Origin: Kluyvera cryocrescens NBRC 102467
GTDB taxonomy: Bacteria > Pseudomonadota > Gammaproteobacteria > Enterobacterales > Enterobacteriaceae
Reading direction: 5' to 3'
Length of the DNA stretch: 39,816 bases
NCBI RefSeq assembly: GCF_001571285.1
Contig: NZ_BCTM01000035.1
Location: forward strand, 1 to 39,816
The notes under the pieces are model-generated. The model worked only from the letters and a program-made list of their open reading frames with translations. It did no database searches and was not told the DNA's origin. Shown here in pieces: positions 23,483-32,464 of the stretch; the stretch's first letter is position 1; the number at the start of each line of letters is the position of its first letter. Both the position numbers and the translations under genes were made by a program.

Positions 23483-24679
23483 TTACCTCATGCGCAGTCT
23501 GTAGACGTCTGAAAAATCAATGTCCGCCCCCGTGACCAGGCCAATCACGTCACCCTGGTTGAGGTACATCGTCGGCGGGATGTTGATGCTGTTTTCCAGG
23601 AGCGTTTTTGCCATTTCCGCCGTGGCCGCGCGGGTGTTCTCCGTGTAGTCCGTGTTGCGATCCTTGCCCGGCGACGAGCCGGAGGCCGCAGCGGCAAAGT
23701 CCTGTACCGTGCCGAGCAGGAGGGTATTACCTATCCGCTCCAGCCAGTGATTGTCTATCCAGCCCGCGACGCCGTTCTCGCCAAGCGCCCCCACGGCCTG
23801 GCTGTCAACCATCGGAATAACCAGGCGGCCGGGTTCCGGCGTGCGCAGCTCGGTGATGGCGAGGAACAGACGCCCCTGCCCGTTTTTCAGCGTGCCGGTG
23901 CGGTACAGGCCGCGCGCCTCAGTGCCTGCCGGGATAAGGCGCACGGCGTTGCTGGCGCTGTAAATGTCCTCGCTGATAAGGCAGTTAAAGCGCCCGCCCA
24001 CGTCCGATACAAAGCGCTGCATCATCGCGCAGGGGATATGCCGGTCGGCCGGAATGTACAAATCCGGATCGAGGCCGAGCCGCTTCACGCCGGTAATGCG
24101 CGCCAGCCCGTTATCCTGCGACTGCCCGGCGGGTGTTGCAGAGCCTGGCGCGGACGCGCTGCCCGCAGGTGATACGTTACTGCTGGACGTGCTTTTCGGG
24201 GCGCTGCTTGCAGTGGTTGGGGCGCTGTCTGCCAGGGCGCTGACCTTGTCAAACGTCAGGGGGGGCGGTGATGCCTGCGGCGGCGCGGCGGTATCAGTCG
24301 GAGTAGTCTTCTCCTGGCCGGTTGTGTCTGCCAGCTGTCCCAGCGGGTTCAGATCCCGTCCGAGGTTATTGCGCTCGCGGGCGGGGGAGGTGGCGTGCGA
24401 TTCCGGTTCATGGCTCGCGCTTTTCCCGCTGCCGTCACCCTTCAGTTTCGCCATCAGGTAATCCCCGCCGGTGGCGATAATGACCAGTAACACCAGGCTG
24501 ATGGCGGCCAGCACGAGCGTGCGGCGGCTGCGGCGCTTCGCGTGCTGCACCACCTGTGGCTGTCCGGGTGGCACCGCGCCTGCGGCGGGTTTATCGCCGT
24601 CAATCTCTGCCCGCGCCCGCTCGCGGGCTTCCGCCTCCAGTTCGGCGGCGGTTTTAATGTCTTTCTGTTCGTTCATCAT
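23483..24679 (-). CDS. virB10: VirB10 (TrbI-like) core channel protein
   Basis: A 398-residue protein spanning both membranes. It has a short cytosolic N-terminus, one membrane helix (TLVLAAISLVLLVIIATGG, about 55-73), a long Pro/Ser/Thr/Ala-rich periplasmic stretch (95-190) and a C-terminal TrbI beta-barrel domain (CAMMQRFVSDVGGRFNCLIS..VGALGENGVAGWIDNHW). It links the inner-membrane ATPases to the outer-membrane pore. The start overlaps the end of virB9 by four bases. Confidence 0.95.
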   Translation of the reverse strand: MMNEQKDIKTAAELEAEARERARAEIDGDKPAAGAVPPGQPQVVQHAKRRSRRTLVLAAISLVLLVIIATGGDYLMAKLKGDGSGKSASHEPESHATSPARERNNLGRDLNPLGQLADTTGQEKTTPTDTAAPPQASPPPLTFDKVSALADSAPTTASSAPKSTSSSNVSPAGSASAPGSATPAGQSQDNGLARITGVKRLGLDPDLYIPADRHIPCAMMQRFVSDVGGRFNCLISEDIYSASNAVRLIPAGTEARGLYRTGTLKNGQGRLFLAITELRTPEPGRLVIPMVDSQAVGALGENGVAGWIDNHWLERIGNTLLLGTVQDFAAAASGSSPGKDRNTDYTENTRAATAEMAKTLLENSINIPPTMYLNQGDVIGLVTGADIDFSDVYRLRMR

Positions 24680-25569
24680 TTGCTCTCCAGTTTCACATCC
24701 GGTGAGACGGTGCTGCCGTTCGCCACGGTGACTTTCCCGTAACTGCCGTTTTCAATCCCCACGACCTGGCTGCCGTAGCGCAGCACAAAGCGTGGAGAAA
24801 GAGAGCGCAGTACCATCACCCGGTAGTTACCCTCGGTGCTGAAGGTCGGGGTGATCACCTGCTCGCTGCCGCCGACGATGACGGTCGGCGACGGGATCAG
24901 CTTCTGCGGTGAAAAGCCGAGATAGGTAAACCGGCCGTCGTCATACGCAAAATCCGGGGTGATCGACTCCGAACCTGCCGCCACCCTGCGGGTGTAGTTC
25001 CAGTTGCGCGGCGCAGTGGATTTCTTCAGGGCAAACTGAATGCGTTCTTTCTCCTGCGCGGCCTGAAGCTCCTGCTGACGGGCGAGGCGGGCTGCGTCGT
25101 TCTGCCTGCGGGTATCGTCGGGGTAGCTGAAGCGCACCACAAAGGCCAGATTTCCCGCCTCGCGATCGTTATCGATCACGTTCAGCATCAGGCTGTAGTC
25201 GCGCTTTGTGGTGGTCACAAACAGGTTGGTCTGCCAGTCCTGCTGCGTGGGGGTGAAAATCTTCTGGACGGTTTTGCCGTCCGCATCCGTTACCGGCTGC
25301 TTCACCGGCGCGGGGCTAATCCCCACGCGGTTACGGTCGGGTGTGATCGTCCAGCCCTGCGGAAAACCAGCGGTGGCGGTGATCACCTCCTCGTCGGCGT
25401 CAAAAACCAGCGTCGTGATGTAACCCGCCCGCGTGTTAATCACTGTCGTGTTCTGGCTGTTGTAGGGGATGTTCTGCATGCGGCTGTCATAGGCGCTGCC
25501 GCGCGGTGTCGCCGCACCCCATGCTGACGCTGCGGTCAGCAGGAGGGCACACATCAGTACCTTATTCAT
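24676..25569 (-). CDS. virB9: VirB9 (CagX-like) outer core protein
   Basis: A 297-residue periplasmic protein with a signal peptide ending near SAWGAATP. The N-terminal domain (RMQNIPYNSQNTTVINTRAGYITTL) and the C-terminal domain (NWNYTRRVAAGSESITPDFAYDDGRFTYLGF, and QVVGIENGSYGKVTV) are typical of VirB9/CagX. It forms the outer ring with VirB7 and VirB10. The gene overlaps virB8 by eight bases and virB10 by four. Confidence 0.95.
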   Translation of the reverse strand: MNKVLMCALLLTAASAWGAATPRGSAYDSRMQNIPYNSQNTTVINTRAGYITTLVFDADEEVITATAGFPQGWTITPDRNRVGISPAPVKQPVTDADGKTVQKIFTPTQQDWQTNLFVTTTKRDYSLMLNVIDNDREAGNLAFVVRFSYPDDTRRQNDAARLARQQELQAAQEKERIQFALKKSTAPRNWNYTRRVAAGSESITPDFAYDDGRFTYLGFSPQKLIPSPTVIVGGSEQVITPTFSTEGNYRVMVLRSLSPRFVLRYGSQVVGIENGSYGKVTVANGSTVSPDVKLESK

Positions 25570-26248
25570 CGCTTTTCTCCTTAAACCGCTGGTAACTGGT
25601 GACGATGAAGCCGAACGGGTTCACCTCGCGCTCGGAGGCCGTCATTTTCTTCTGCGGGAAATAGCGGTAGGTCATGCGCACCGTCCAGTAATCATACGTT
25701 TCGGTGTTGTCCTTGACCTTTCGAATGGTGCGCTTGATGCGCAGCATCTCCACCATGCTGGAGCCGGTGCCCTCTGACGGTACGTTGGAGAGGACTTCCA
25801 CCGTGACCACATAGGCCGCCTGCTGAAACACAGCGTCCGGCGCGTCCGGGCTGTTAAACCAGTCGAGGTATTCCTTGTTGACCTCGTCGCTGTTGAACAT
25901 CTGCGTCTCTCTGTAGTCCTGCTGAAGGGCGAAATAGTTGTACCCCTCGCGGCGCTTCACGTAGGACGCAGTCTGCGAGAGATTGAGCACCTCGGAGGTG
26001 TCCAGCTTGTCCTCGCCGACGGTGGTGACGCGCTCGATGCGCCCGGTCTGACGGTCGAGCGTGTACAGCTCCACGGTGGTGGTTTTGAGCGGTAGCAGCA
26101 GGATAAGGGCGGCAAGGGCGAAGACGAGCAGCAGACCGGCGAGCGCCGCCACGATCCAGCCCGCCTTTTTCATGCGCATATCCCGCTCAAGAATGGCGTT
26201 CTCAAACGAGCGCGAGTCGCTCAGGGCTTTGGCGGTAAGTTCAGACAT
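25562..26248 (-). CDS. virB8: VirB8 inner-membrane assembly factor
   Basis: A 228-residue bitopic protein. It has a cytosolic N-terminus, one membrane segment (WIVAALAGLLLVFALAALILL, about 32-52) and a periplasmic NTF2-like domain with ESNDLV-type features (EVLNLSQTASYVKRREGYNY..QMFNSDEVNKEYLDWF). VirB8 nucleates assembly of the channel. The first codons overlap the end of virB7. Confidence 0.95.
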   Translation of the reverse strand: MSELTAKALSDSRSFENAILERDMRMKKAGWIVAALAGLLLVFALAALILLLPLKTTTVELYTLDRQTGRIERVTTVGEDKLDTSEVLNLSQTASYVKRREGYNYFALQQDYRETQMFNSDEVNKEYLDWFNSPDAPDAVFQQAAYVVTVEVLSNVPSEGTGSSMVEMLRIKRTIRKVKDNTETYDYWTVRMTYRYFPQKKMTASEREVNPFGFIVTSYQRFKEKSDE

Positions 26249-26381
26249 GGGGGGTTAACTCCTGAATAATGGCCGGGGAATTGACCGGCTCCGGGTTGCC
26301 CGACACGGGCGGAAGTTGGGTGTTTCGCTGTGCGCAGCCTGCAAGCAGGCACAGCATCAGCAGCGTGATGCCGTATTTCAT
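26241..26381 (-). CDS. virB7: VirB7-like small lipoprotein
   Basis: A 46-residue lipoprotein too short for most gene finders. It begins MKYGITLLMLCLLAGCAQ, with lipobox LAGC and lipidated Cys16. AGGA lies just upstream and the stop falls inside the virB8 start (8-base overlap). Size, position between virB6 and virB8, and lipobox all fit VirB7, which anchors VirB9 to the outer membrane. The only cysteine after the signal is the lipidated one, so a VirB7-VirB9 disulfide is not expected. Confidence 0.85.
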   Translation of the reverse strand: MKYGITLLMLCLLAGCAQRNTQLPPVSGNPEPVNSPAIIQELTPHV

Positions 26382-26413
26382 GGTGTTTTTCCTGTGGTAA
26401 AGACGTGACGAAG

Positions 26414-26440
26414 CCGCAGGACGCCGTTGCGGCGTCCCGC
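26414..26440 (-). promoter_or_regulatory. Intra-operon GC hairpin between virB6 and virB7
   Basis: GCGGGACGCC and GGCGTCCTGC (read on the minus strand) form a strong stem with a 5-base loop in the 76-base gap between virB6 and virB7. Without a T-run it is more likely an RNA-stability or processing element than a terminator. Confidence 0.6.
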
Positions 26441-26457
26441 AGTTCAGTCAGACTGGG

Positions 26458-27465
26458 TTATCTCTGGTAGCGTTCCTGCATCCGCTGAACGGCGGCGCGG
26501 CTGCGGCTGCGCGCATCGCCGGTGGCGCGGGAGGCCGTGGAGGCAGACGAGGCCGTTGCGCTGCCGGTGCTGTTAAGGTTCTGTGAGGCTTTATCCCCCA
26601 CCGCACCGGCTGCGGAGGAGGCGGATTGACGGGCTGAACCTACTCCCGACGCGGCAAGTGCCTGCGCGGCACCCTGTGCGGATGCACCGGCAAGCGCCTC
26701 GGCCAGCTTATAGGTCAGGACCATCACGGCGGCGGCACCCGCCGTGCCGAGGAAGACCTGAACGGCCAGAGTCAGGTAGTTGGCATCGGATGCTTTTGTG
26801 GCGCCCGCCAGGATGTAGTCCAGGTAATCCATTACCACCGTCAGGGCGATGCCGCTGAACAGGGATGTAAGGATGCAGCCCAGAATAATTCTGAGCCAGT
26901 TGCTGAACATATCCCGGAACCACGACCACATCAGGCAGTAGATAAAGATCGGGGCGGTCGCCAGCATCAGCAGCATCACCAGTTCGGCTATCAGGTTAAT
27001 GATGGCCGTGATGCCTACCAGTAACATGACGCCTGCCCAGACCAGAAACTGCGCCAGAGTGCCTTTTAGAGCGACATAGGTTGAATCATCATAAGAGTAA
27101 AGCTTCTCCCCAAGTGCTTGAGCCTTTTCCCAGACGGTATCCAGCCGCGCCCAGATCGACGCGTCGCCGCTGAATCCGTCCCGCAGGCCGGTGATGGCAT
27201 CCGAAACCAGATCGAGATAGCCTCCGGCGTTGGTGACGAAAATCATGATGATGAGCATCCGGCTCACGTCCCACACGATCTCCTCGAAGGGGCGGACTAG
27301 CTTGCCTGCCATCGTCTGGTAGGCGCGCCACGTGATGTACAGCGAGAGCACCGCGACGGAGAACAGGTGTGCCATCCACCCCCCCGTATCGGCGGCCACG
27401 CTGGTGAGCACGCTGTCAAACCCCTCCATGATGTGGCTGTTTAATCCGACGAATATTCCACTCAT
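26458..27465 (-). CDS. virB6: VirB6 polytopic membrane channel protein
   Basis: A 335-residue inner-membrane protein with at least five hydrophobic segments, including FSVAVLSLYITWRAY, FLVWAGVMLLVGITAIINLIAEL, LLMLATAPIFIYCLMW and IILGCILTSLFSGIALTVV. The last ~75 residues are a hydrophilic Ala/Ser-rich tail ending RMQERYQR. VirB6 guides substrate through the inner membrane. The tail is low-complexity and probably disordered. Confidence 0.94.
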   Translation of the reverse strand: MSGIFVGLNSHIMEGFDSVLTSVAADTGGWMAHLFSVAVLSLYITWRAYQTMAGKLVRPFEEIVWDVSRMLIIMIFVTNAGGYLDLVSDAITGLRDGFSGDASIWARLDTVWEKAQALGEKLYSYDDSTYVALKGTLAQFLVWAGVMLLVGITAIINLIAELVMLLMLATAPIFIYCLMWSWFRDMFSNWLRIILGCILTSLFSGIALTVVMDYLDYILAGATKASDANYLTLAVQVFLGTAGAAAVMVLTYKLAEALAGASAQGAAQALAASGVGSARQSASSAAGAVGDKASQNLNSTGSATASSASTASRATGDARSRSRAAVQRMQERYQR

Positions 27466-27482
27466 GGTGCGTTCTCCTGTCG

Positions 27483-27767
27483 CTAATTCAGGTCAGCAAT
27501 AGGCTCTTGCACGCGAGCTTTATCAAGGTCTTTCAGGATTTGCTTATATCCTTCGGCAACATCAGGTTTAGCTTTTTCACGGTGAAGGGCGGAGCGTGCA
27601 TTCTGGCAATCGGTGGGCACAAAATTATGATTAAAAATGCACTCCCTGTATTTCGCCAGCATGTCGTCATGGTGTGCCATATACCAGTCTACGGAGGTTT
27701 TATCCTCGCAGCCAGTAAGCGCGGCCACTGAGGCCAGAACAATAAAGGTCAGTGTCTTCAGTTTCAT
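27483..27767 (-). CDS. eex: EexN-family entry-exclusion lipoprotein
   Basis: A 94-residue lipoprotein: signal with lipobox AALTGCED (Cys20), then VDWYMAHHDDMLAKYRECIFNHNF..CQNARSA, the two-cysteine Trp-His pattern of EexN-type proteins. It would block uptake of a related plasmid by the same cell. The place between virB5 and virB6 is that of eex in pKM101. Its last six residues, PIADLN, are identical to the end of VirB5 directly upstream, hinting at a duplication or recombination junction. Confidence 0.88.
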   Translation of the reverse strand: MKLKTLTFIVLASVAALTGCEDKTSVDWYMAHHDDMLAKYRECIFNHNFVPTDCQNARSALHREKAKPDVAEGYKQILKDLDKARVQEPIADLN

Positions 27768-27778
27768 GGGGTCACCTG

Positions 27779-28495
27779 TTAGTTAAGGTCTGCGATTGGA
27801 GCTGTGCGCATTTGCTCGGCCTGCGCCTTTCGGCGTTGTTCGGCAAGCAGCTGGTTGCGCATCTCACTTTGTTTGACCGACATTTCCCATTGAGTGGTCA
27901 GGGCGTTCAGCTGGATACTCCGCGCGGACACTACGTTCGCCAGATCCTGCGATTCTTTACTGTCCTTCGCATTCTCGATGCGACTGGCGAGATTACTAAT
28001 ATCGCTCAGCGTGTCGGAAATTTTTTCCTGGATGTCAGAAGTGTCCTCGACGGACACCGCCTGATTGAGGAGCATCTGTTTGCAGCTATCCCGGTACGCC
28101 TCGCTGGCGTTCTCCGGGCAGTTGTCGAACAGTTTGTATTTGTCATACAGCCTGTTTAGTTCCCCAGCATAAGACCCGCCTGAGCCGGTTAACAGATCGT
28201 TTAAGGAAATCCCCCTGTTTTTCAGATTTTTAATGTCAGCCGTCAGGTTTTTTGCCTGATTCAGGAATGCCTGGACGTCCCGAATACCGGTGGCCGTTGC
28301 CAGCTGTTGTTTATAAGCGTTCATCTGCGACTGATAATGTTGAACCGTCTGCTGCCACTGCTGGAGCTTCTCCGCCCACTGCTGGATGTTGCTGGCGTTG
28401 GCTACTTCATCAAAAACGGGAATACCGGCCTGAGCCGGGACGTGAAAGAGACACAAGGCGACGGTCAGCGCCGTCAGGGTGGTTTTCAGTTTCAT
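27779..28495 (-). CDS. virB5: VirB5 minor pilus protein
   Basis: A 238-residue secreted helical protein. The signal peptide ends near VPAQAG. The mature part starts IPVFDEVANASNIQQWAEKLQQWQQTVQHYQ, the standard VirB5 opening, and continues with long helices. VirB5 caps the pilus tip and contributes to recipient contact. It ends in PIADLN, as does the neighbouring Eex protein. It follows the virB3-virB4 gene by 18 bases. Confidence 0.94.
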   Translation of the reverse strand: MKLKTTLTALTVALCLFHVPAQAGIPVFDEVANASNIQQWAEKLQQWQQTVQHYQSQMNAYKQQLATATGIRDVQAFLNQAKNLTADIKNLKNRGISLNDLLTGSGGSYAGELNRLYDKYKLFDNCPENASEAYRDSCKQMLLNQAVSVEDTSDIQEKISDTLSDISNLASRIENAKDSKESQDLANVVSARSIQLNALTTQWEMSVKQSEMRNQLLAEQRRKAQAEQMRTAPIADLN

Positions 28496-28513
28496 GGTGT
28501 TATCCTTTTGTGA

Positions 28514-31264
28514 TTAAACGGCACGTCTCAGCATTTCGTCTTTCCAGTCTTCCGGCTTCATACCCTCCTGCCAGATCTCGTCAAAAATTTTCAGGTTGTC
28601 CGCACTGGCGCTGAGCAGCTTCGTGTAGCGACCTAGCCCGGAGAGGTCGAGGGTGATTTGTGCGATATACGGGCGCACGTCACCACGCCGCAGCGGAGAT
28701 TTCATGATCACCATCTGGCGGGCGTAGGGGTCGAGGGTGGTCACGATGTCGTAAACCGCTTTCGGCACCCGCAGCATGTCCACGTAGTCGTACTCCTTCG
28801 CCTGCTGGTTCGCCATGAAGATGCGGGTACTACACTGCTCGATAATGGCCGCCGAGATCTCGTGCTTGCACATCTCCTCCGGCGACTGCGTGGCCGGGAA
28901 GAAAATGCCGTTGAGCTTTCGAATGACCTTCAGCATGTCGAGGGCGAATTTTGAAAACTCCGGGTCCTGAAGCCATTTCCAGAATTCATCCATGAAAATG
29001 ACCAGGCGGCGGCCATCGAGGAGGCTGGTCACGCGGTAGAGCAGGTAGAAGGTGAGCGGGCTGCGCACGTCTTTGTCGTCCAGGAACTCCGTGCCGTCGA
29101 TGCCGAAATTATCAATATTGTCGATATCAAAGGTGTCCACGTCATTATCAAACACCCAGCCAAACTCCCCGCCCTGCGCCCACTGCTGGAGACGGATGCG
29201 CAGCCCGTTCATCCGTGCGTCCTTCGTCGGGGCTTCATGCAGCACTTCCAGCATGCGGGTGATGCCGTTGCGACGAAGCTCAGGCGGGTAGTCCAGCATG
29301 ATGGTGTCCACTGCCTCGCTGAGGCGTTCTTCATCGCGCGGGTCGAGCGGTTTGCCGTCCCTTGTGCAAATCATTCGCATCAGCTTCTTGAGGAAGTTGC
29401 GGTTACGTTTCGTTGGAGCGAGCGCAAACGGGTTAAGGCCGGTCTTCTCGCCTGAACGGAAACGGAAGTACGAGCCGCCCTGGAGGCGTATCGACATTTC
29501 CGCCGAACGGTCTTTATCAAAGACCACCGAGGTGAAGCGCTTTTTCGTCGCCCCCGGCGCAAACGACTCAGGACGCCGGTATTTCTGCATCAGATGCTGG
29601 AACATCATCAGCAGGGTCGATTTCCCCGTCCCGGTACTGCCGAGCAGCATGGTGTTACCCGGCGGCTTCTCGCTGAACTCGTCAACATCGGCCTGGCTGT
29701 TGTGCAGATTCACGTACTGACATCCCCCGGACGGGGTCGGAACAACGGCAATCGCCTCCCCCCAGGCATTCCCGTCCCGCTTGTGCGGGTGAAAGTTGTG
29801 AAACGACACCATTTCGGCGTAGTTGAGGCTGCTCACCGGCACCAGACGCGGGCGCAGGTGATACACACCCGGCAACTGCGCGAGATACGCCGCCGACAGC
29901 GACTCGCGGGACAGGGTCATGATGAAACCGAGATCCTTCAGGGTATCCGCCAGGGTGTTGGTGTCCCGGATAACCTGCTCGCTGGTTGGGGCGCTGACAA
30001 TAAGCGTCTGGTGATATTTCCCGAATGAAATAATGCCGGACTGAAGCATGTCGCGGGCGACCTTCAGGTCTTCCTGCTGGGAGATCGCATCATCCTCGGC
30101 AGACTTCAGGCGTTTCTCGATGGTGCGGATGCAGCCCCGCGCTTCATCCTTACCCATGCAGGTATAGGACTGCGTGAACACGTACCGGCAGCGGGCATAA
30201 AGAAGCGAGTCATACAGCCCGGTGATGGTTTCAGTGCTGTAATCCTTGATTTCCAGCCCGCGAAAGTAGCTCTGGCCGTCGGTGTGGCTGACCTGGCCAA
30301 TGTCGGTGGAAGGGAAAATATCCGTGCCGCCCAGCACGTCATAAAACGGCGTGCGGGTGACGCGGACTTTCTGCCACCTGCCGGTGATCAGAAAGTTGTA
30401 AAACGCCAGCTGGGAGGAGAACACGTGCCCGTTCTCCTCATAAGTGCCAAGCGGCCGCGCCGCGTAGCGTGACAGCGCCGTGCCAATCGCTTGCCGGTGC
30501 TCCTGCATCACCTGCAGGGCATTGTCGAGCAGGGTTTTACGTTCGCCCAGGGACTTCTGTTTCATGGTCGCCCGCTCAATGCCGGTGTGCGGATTGAAGC
30601 AGACGGTGAAGAAGAGGCGACGCTGGTAGAAAGGTTTGCCCTCGCGGGAGGCGTAAAACAGACGCGCGATTTCATCTGAAAACGGAATCCCGGATTCACA
30701 TTCAAGCGTGTCGGTAAATTCGTCGCTCACCAGATGGGTATAGAAGGTAACGGGTAGCCCCTCAAAGGAGCGGATAACGTTGTTGAGCTGCATGTCCAGG
30801 GTGGCGAGGTAATGTTCATCCTCGCATTCAAAAATGGTACCGCCGATCTCCCAGGTGCTGACAAAGTCACCTTTTTTGTTCTTCACCACCTGCTCGTGCA
30901 GGTGGGAAGACCAGGGGAGATAGCGGGACAGCGGGATACTCTCGTTGAGCCGCATATGTTTTATAAACTCCGTAACGTCTATGGCGTCGTACTGGTTTGC
31001 GACAAGCGCCTTTGTCCCGAAATGCCGGGTCGCCGCGCGGTTGCCACGCGTTTTAAACGCCAGCAACTTCAGGTCAAAGAAATGAATGTCCTCTTTTGCC
31101 AGCCGTCTCAGCTCGATAAAGGCAGGTATGAGAAGCAGGAGAAGCCAGTAAAAACGTGACCAGACGGCCGCCAGGGTAAGGATGCACAGGGTGAACAGCA
31201 GGGGGACAAGCGGGACCCCCCACAGCGCCGCCGGTCGGGTCAGCGCCTTGTTGAGGATGGTCAT
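28514..31264 (-). CDS. virB3-virB4: VirB3-VirB4 fusion ATPase
   Basis: A 916-residue protein. The first ~75 residues are a VirB3 domain (LTRPAALWGVPLVPLLF, then hydrophobic helices ending in FIELRRLAKEDIHFFDLK). The rest is VirB4 with Walker A LLGSTGTGKSTLLMM near residue 545 and Walker B RRLVIFMDEFWKWL. VirB4 is the main assembly ATPase for pilus and channel, and VirB3 is its membrane partner. Fusion of the two is known in several VirB systems, such as Campylobacter and some plasmids. No internal stop or restart is seen. Confidence 0.95.
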   Translation of the reverse strand: MTILNKALTRPAALWGVPLVPLLFTLCILTLAAVWSRFYWLLLLLIPAFIELRRLAKEDIHFFDLKLLAFKTRGNRAATRHFGTKALVANQYDAIDVTEFIKHMRLNESIPLSRYLPWSSHLHEQVVKNKKGDFVSTWEIGGTIFECEDEHYLATLDMQLNNVIRSFEGLPVTFYTHLVSDEFTDTLECESGIPFSDEIARLFYASREGKPFYQRRLFFTVCFNPHTGIERATMKQKSLGERKTLLDNALQVMQEHRQAIGTALSRYAARPLGTYEENGHVFSSQLAFYNFLITGRWQKVRVTRTPFYDVLGGTDIFPSTDIGQVSHTDGQSYFRGLEIKDYSTETITGLYDSLLYARCRYVFTQSYTCMGKDEARGCIRTIEKRLKSAEDDAISQQEDLKVARDMLQSGIISFGKYHQTLIVSAPTSEQVIRDTNTLADTLKDLGFIMTLSRESLSAAYLAQLPGVYHLRPRLVPVSSLNYAEMVSFHNFHPHKRDGNAWGEAIAVVPTPSGGCQYVNLHNSQADVDEFSEKPPGNTMLLGSTGTGKSTLLMMFQHLMQKYRRPESFAPGATKKRFTSVVFDKDRSAEMSIRLQGGSYFRFRSGEKTGLNPFALAPTKRNRNFLKKLMRMICTRDGKPLDPRDEERLSEAVDTIMLDYPPELRRNGITRMLEVLHEAPTKDARMNGLRIRLQQWAQGGEFGWVFDNDVDTFDIDNIDNFGIDGTEFLDDKDVRSPLTFYLLYRVTSLLDGRRLVIFMDEFWKWLQDPEFSKFALDMLKVIRKLNGIFFPATQSPEEMCKHEISAAIIEQCSTRIFMANQQAKEYDYVDMLRVPKAVYDIVTTLDPYARQMVIMKSPLRRGDVRPYIAQITLDLSGLGRYTKLLSASADNLKIFDEIWQEGMKPEDWKDEMLRRAV

Positions 31265-31273
31265 GCTGCCTCC

Positions 31274-31573
31274 TTAGGCGGCGAAGTAGGCACCGAACCC
31301 GGACGCCCCGGCGAGCAGGACACCCGCCCAGAACACGCGCTGGAGATCGTGCCAGGCCTTGCCGTCAACAAGCATCTTGTAGGCGATAAAGGCCACCGCA
31401 CAGCTGATAGTGACGACTGACATACCAGTTAGGCCGAGGAAGACCCAGTTAATGGCGTCACTGCCTTTCTGAAATGCCTGGTCAGCGCTGGCCGCCATTG
31501 CTGGAACAGCAGACAGGGCGGAAAATGCGGCAATCAGGCGGGTTGCAGCGGTTTTGATAGTACGTAAAGTCAT
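31274..31573 (-). CDS. virB2: VirB2 prepilin
   Basis: A 99-residue pilin precursor from MTLRTIK, preceded by AGGAAGAG. The longer frame upstream overlaps virB1 and has no ribosome site. The signal peptide ends near VPAMAAS. The mature pilin has two hydrophobic helices (WVFLGLTGMSVVTISCAVAFIAY and VFWAGVLLAGASGFGAYF) joined by a short basic loop, as in VirB2/TraM pilins. It forms the conjugative pilus. Confidence 0.93.
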   Translation of the reverse strand: MTLRTIKTAATRLIAAFSALSAVPAMAASADQAFQKGSDAINWVFLGLTGMSVVTISCAVAFIAYKMLVDGKAWHDLQRVFWAGVLLAGASGFGAYFAA

Positions 31574-31583
31574 GATCTCTTCC

Positions 31584-32246
31584 TTAATCAGAAGACACAG
31601 CGAGGCCGCCGCGCACGACATGTGGCGGATAAGCAGCGATGCTGGTCGGGGTGGTGTCGGGTGCCGGAATTACGCCGCGTATGACGCTATCCGGGTAAAC
31701 AGTGTTGTCGGACGGGACGGCAGGCGCTTCCCCGGATGAGGGAGATGCTGTCTGCTGTTCTGCCCGCGTTGAGGGCACAACGTAGCCAATACGCTGTACG
31801 TAGCTTGTGTTGCCGAACGCGCTTTCCGGGCGCTGGCCGGTTTCAAAGTTGCCTGAGTAATAGCAGCTCAGGGCGCGCTGTAATGTTCCTCCTCGTTGAT
31901 AGCAGTCGGTGATGATTTTCGCGGCAACAGTCATGTTGTCACAGGGGTTAAACATGGATTCGGCGCTTACGCCGAACTGCGGGAAGTTGGTGCTGGTTAT
32001 CTGCATCAGCCCTACTGAATAACGGTGCTTTTTCTGCTTTATGGCCTCCACAATTTTTAGCGCCTCGTCTTTCGACGAAGGCAGATGAGAAATCACGCGG
32101 CTCCTGCCGCCCTTTACCGGGACAATCTCAGCGATGGCATATGGATTTAAGCCGGATTCGGTGCGGGTGATGTCGTGGATGGTATCGGGGTAAACGGCGG
32201 GAGCACACTGCATTGCGAGCTGAAACAACGCGGCAGTGGTTAACAT
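31584..32246 (-). CDS. virB1: VirB1 lytic transglycosylase
   Basis: A 220-residue SLT-type muramidase. Catalytic Glu30 lies in TRTESGLNPYAI. SVGLMQITSTNFPQFG and CYYSGNF complete the fold. The C-terminal ~70 residues are Pro/Thr/Ser-rich. It opens the peptidoglycan locally so the channel can be built. AAGGAC precedes the start. It is the first recognisable virB gene of the operon. Confidence 0.94.
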   Translation of the reverse strand: MLTTAALFQLAMQCAPAVYPDTIHDITRTESGLNPYAIAEIVPVKGGRSRVISHLPSSKDEALKIVEAIKQKKHRYSVGLMQITSTNFPQFGVSAESMFNPCDNMTVAAKIITDCYQRGGTLQRALSCYYSGNFETGQRPESAFGNTSYVQRIGYVVPSTRAEQQTASPSSGEAPAVPSDNTVYPDSVIRGVIPAPDTTPTSIAAYPPHVVRGGLAVSSD

Positions 32247-32248
32247 AG

Positions 32249-32464
32249 TCAGTCCTTTCTGTAGAGCAGTACCTTACCGGTGGCACAGTCCGGGTTGATA
32301 AATAACTGAATGTCGCCCTGGCTGTTAGCTTGGGGAACACCGATTTTTGTAAGCGTCATTGCCAGCCGATCACCCTTCACCGAATACACGTTGTGCGTGT
32401 ACTCGGTCATGGGGGTGAATACGGCTTCAAGCAGTGAGGCCGGAGCAGGCGTGATGTCAGGCAT
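32249..32464 (-). CDS. Hypothetical 71-aa protein at the head of the virB operon
   Basis: Unknown. The start at MPDITPAPAS overlaps the end of the upstream gene by eight bases, and the stop is three bases before virB1, so it is coupled to both. The longer open frame starts inside the upstream gene and is not supported. The sequence is short and beta-rich (GDIQLFINPDCATGKVLLY) with one cysteine and no signal peptide. Confidence 0.7.
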   Translation of the reverse strand: MPDITPAPASLLEAVFTPMTEYTHNVYSVKGDRLAMTLTKIGVPQANSQGDIQLFINPDCATGKVLLYRKD

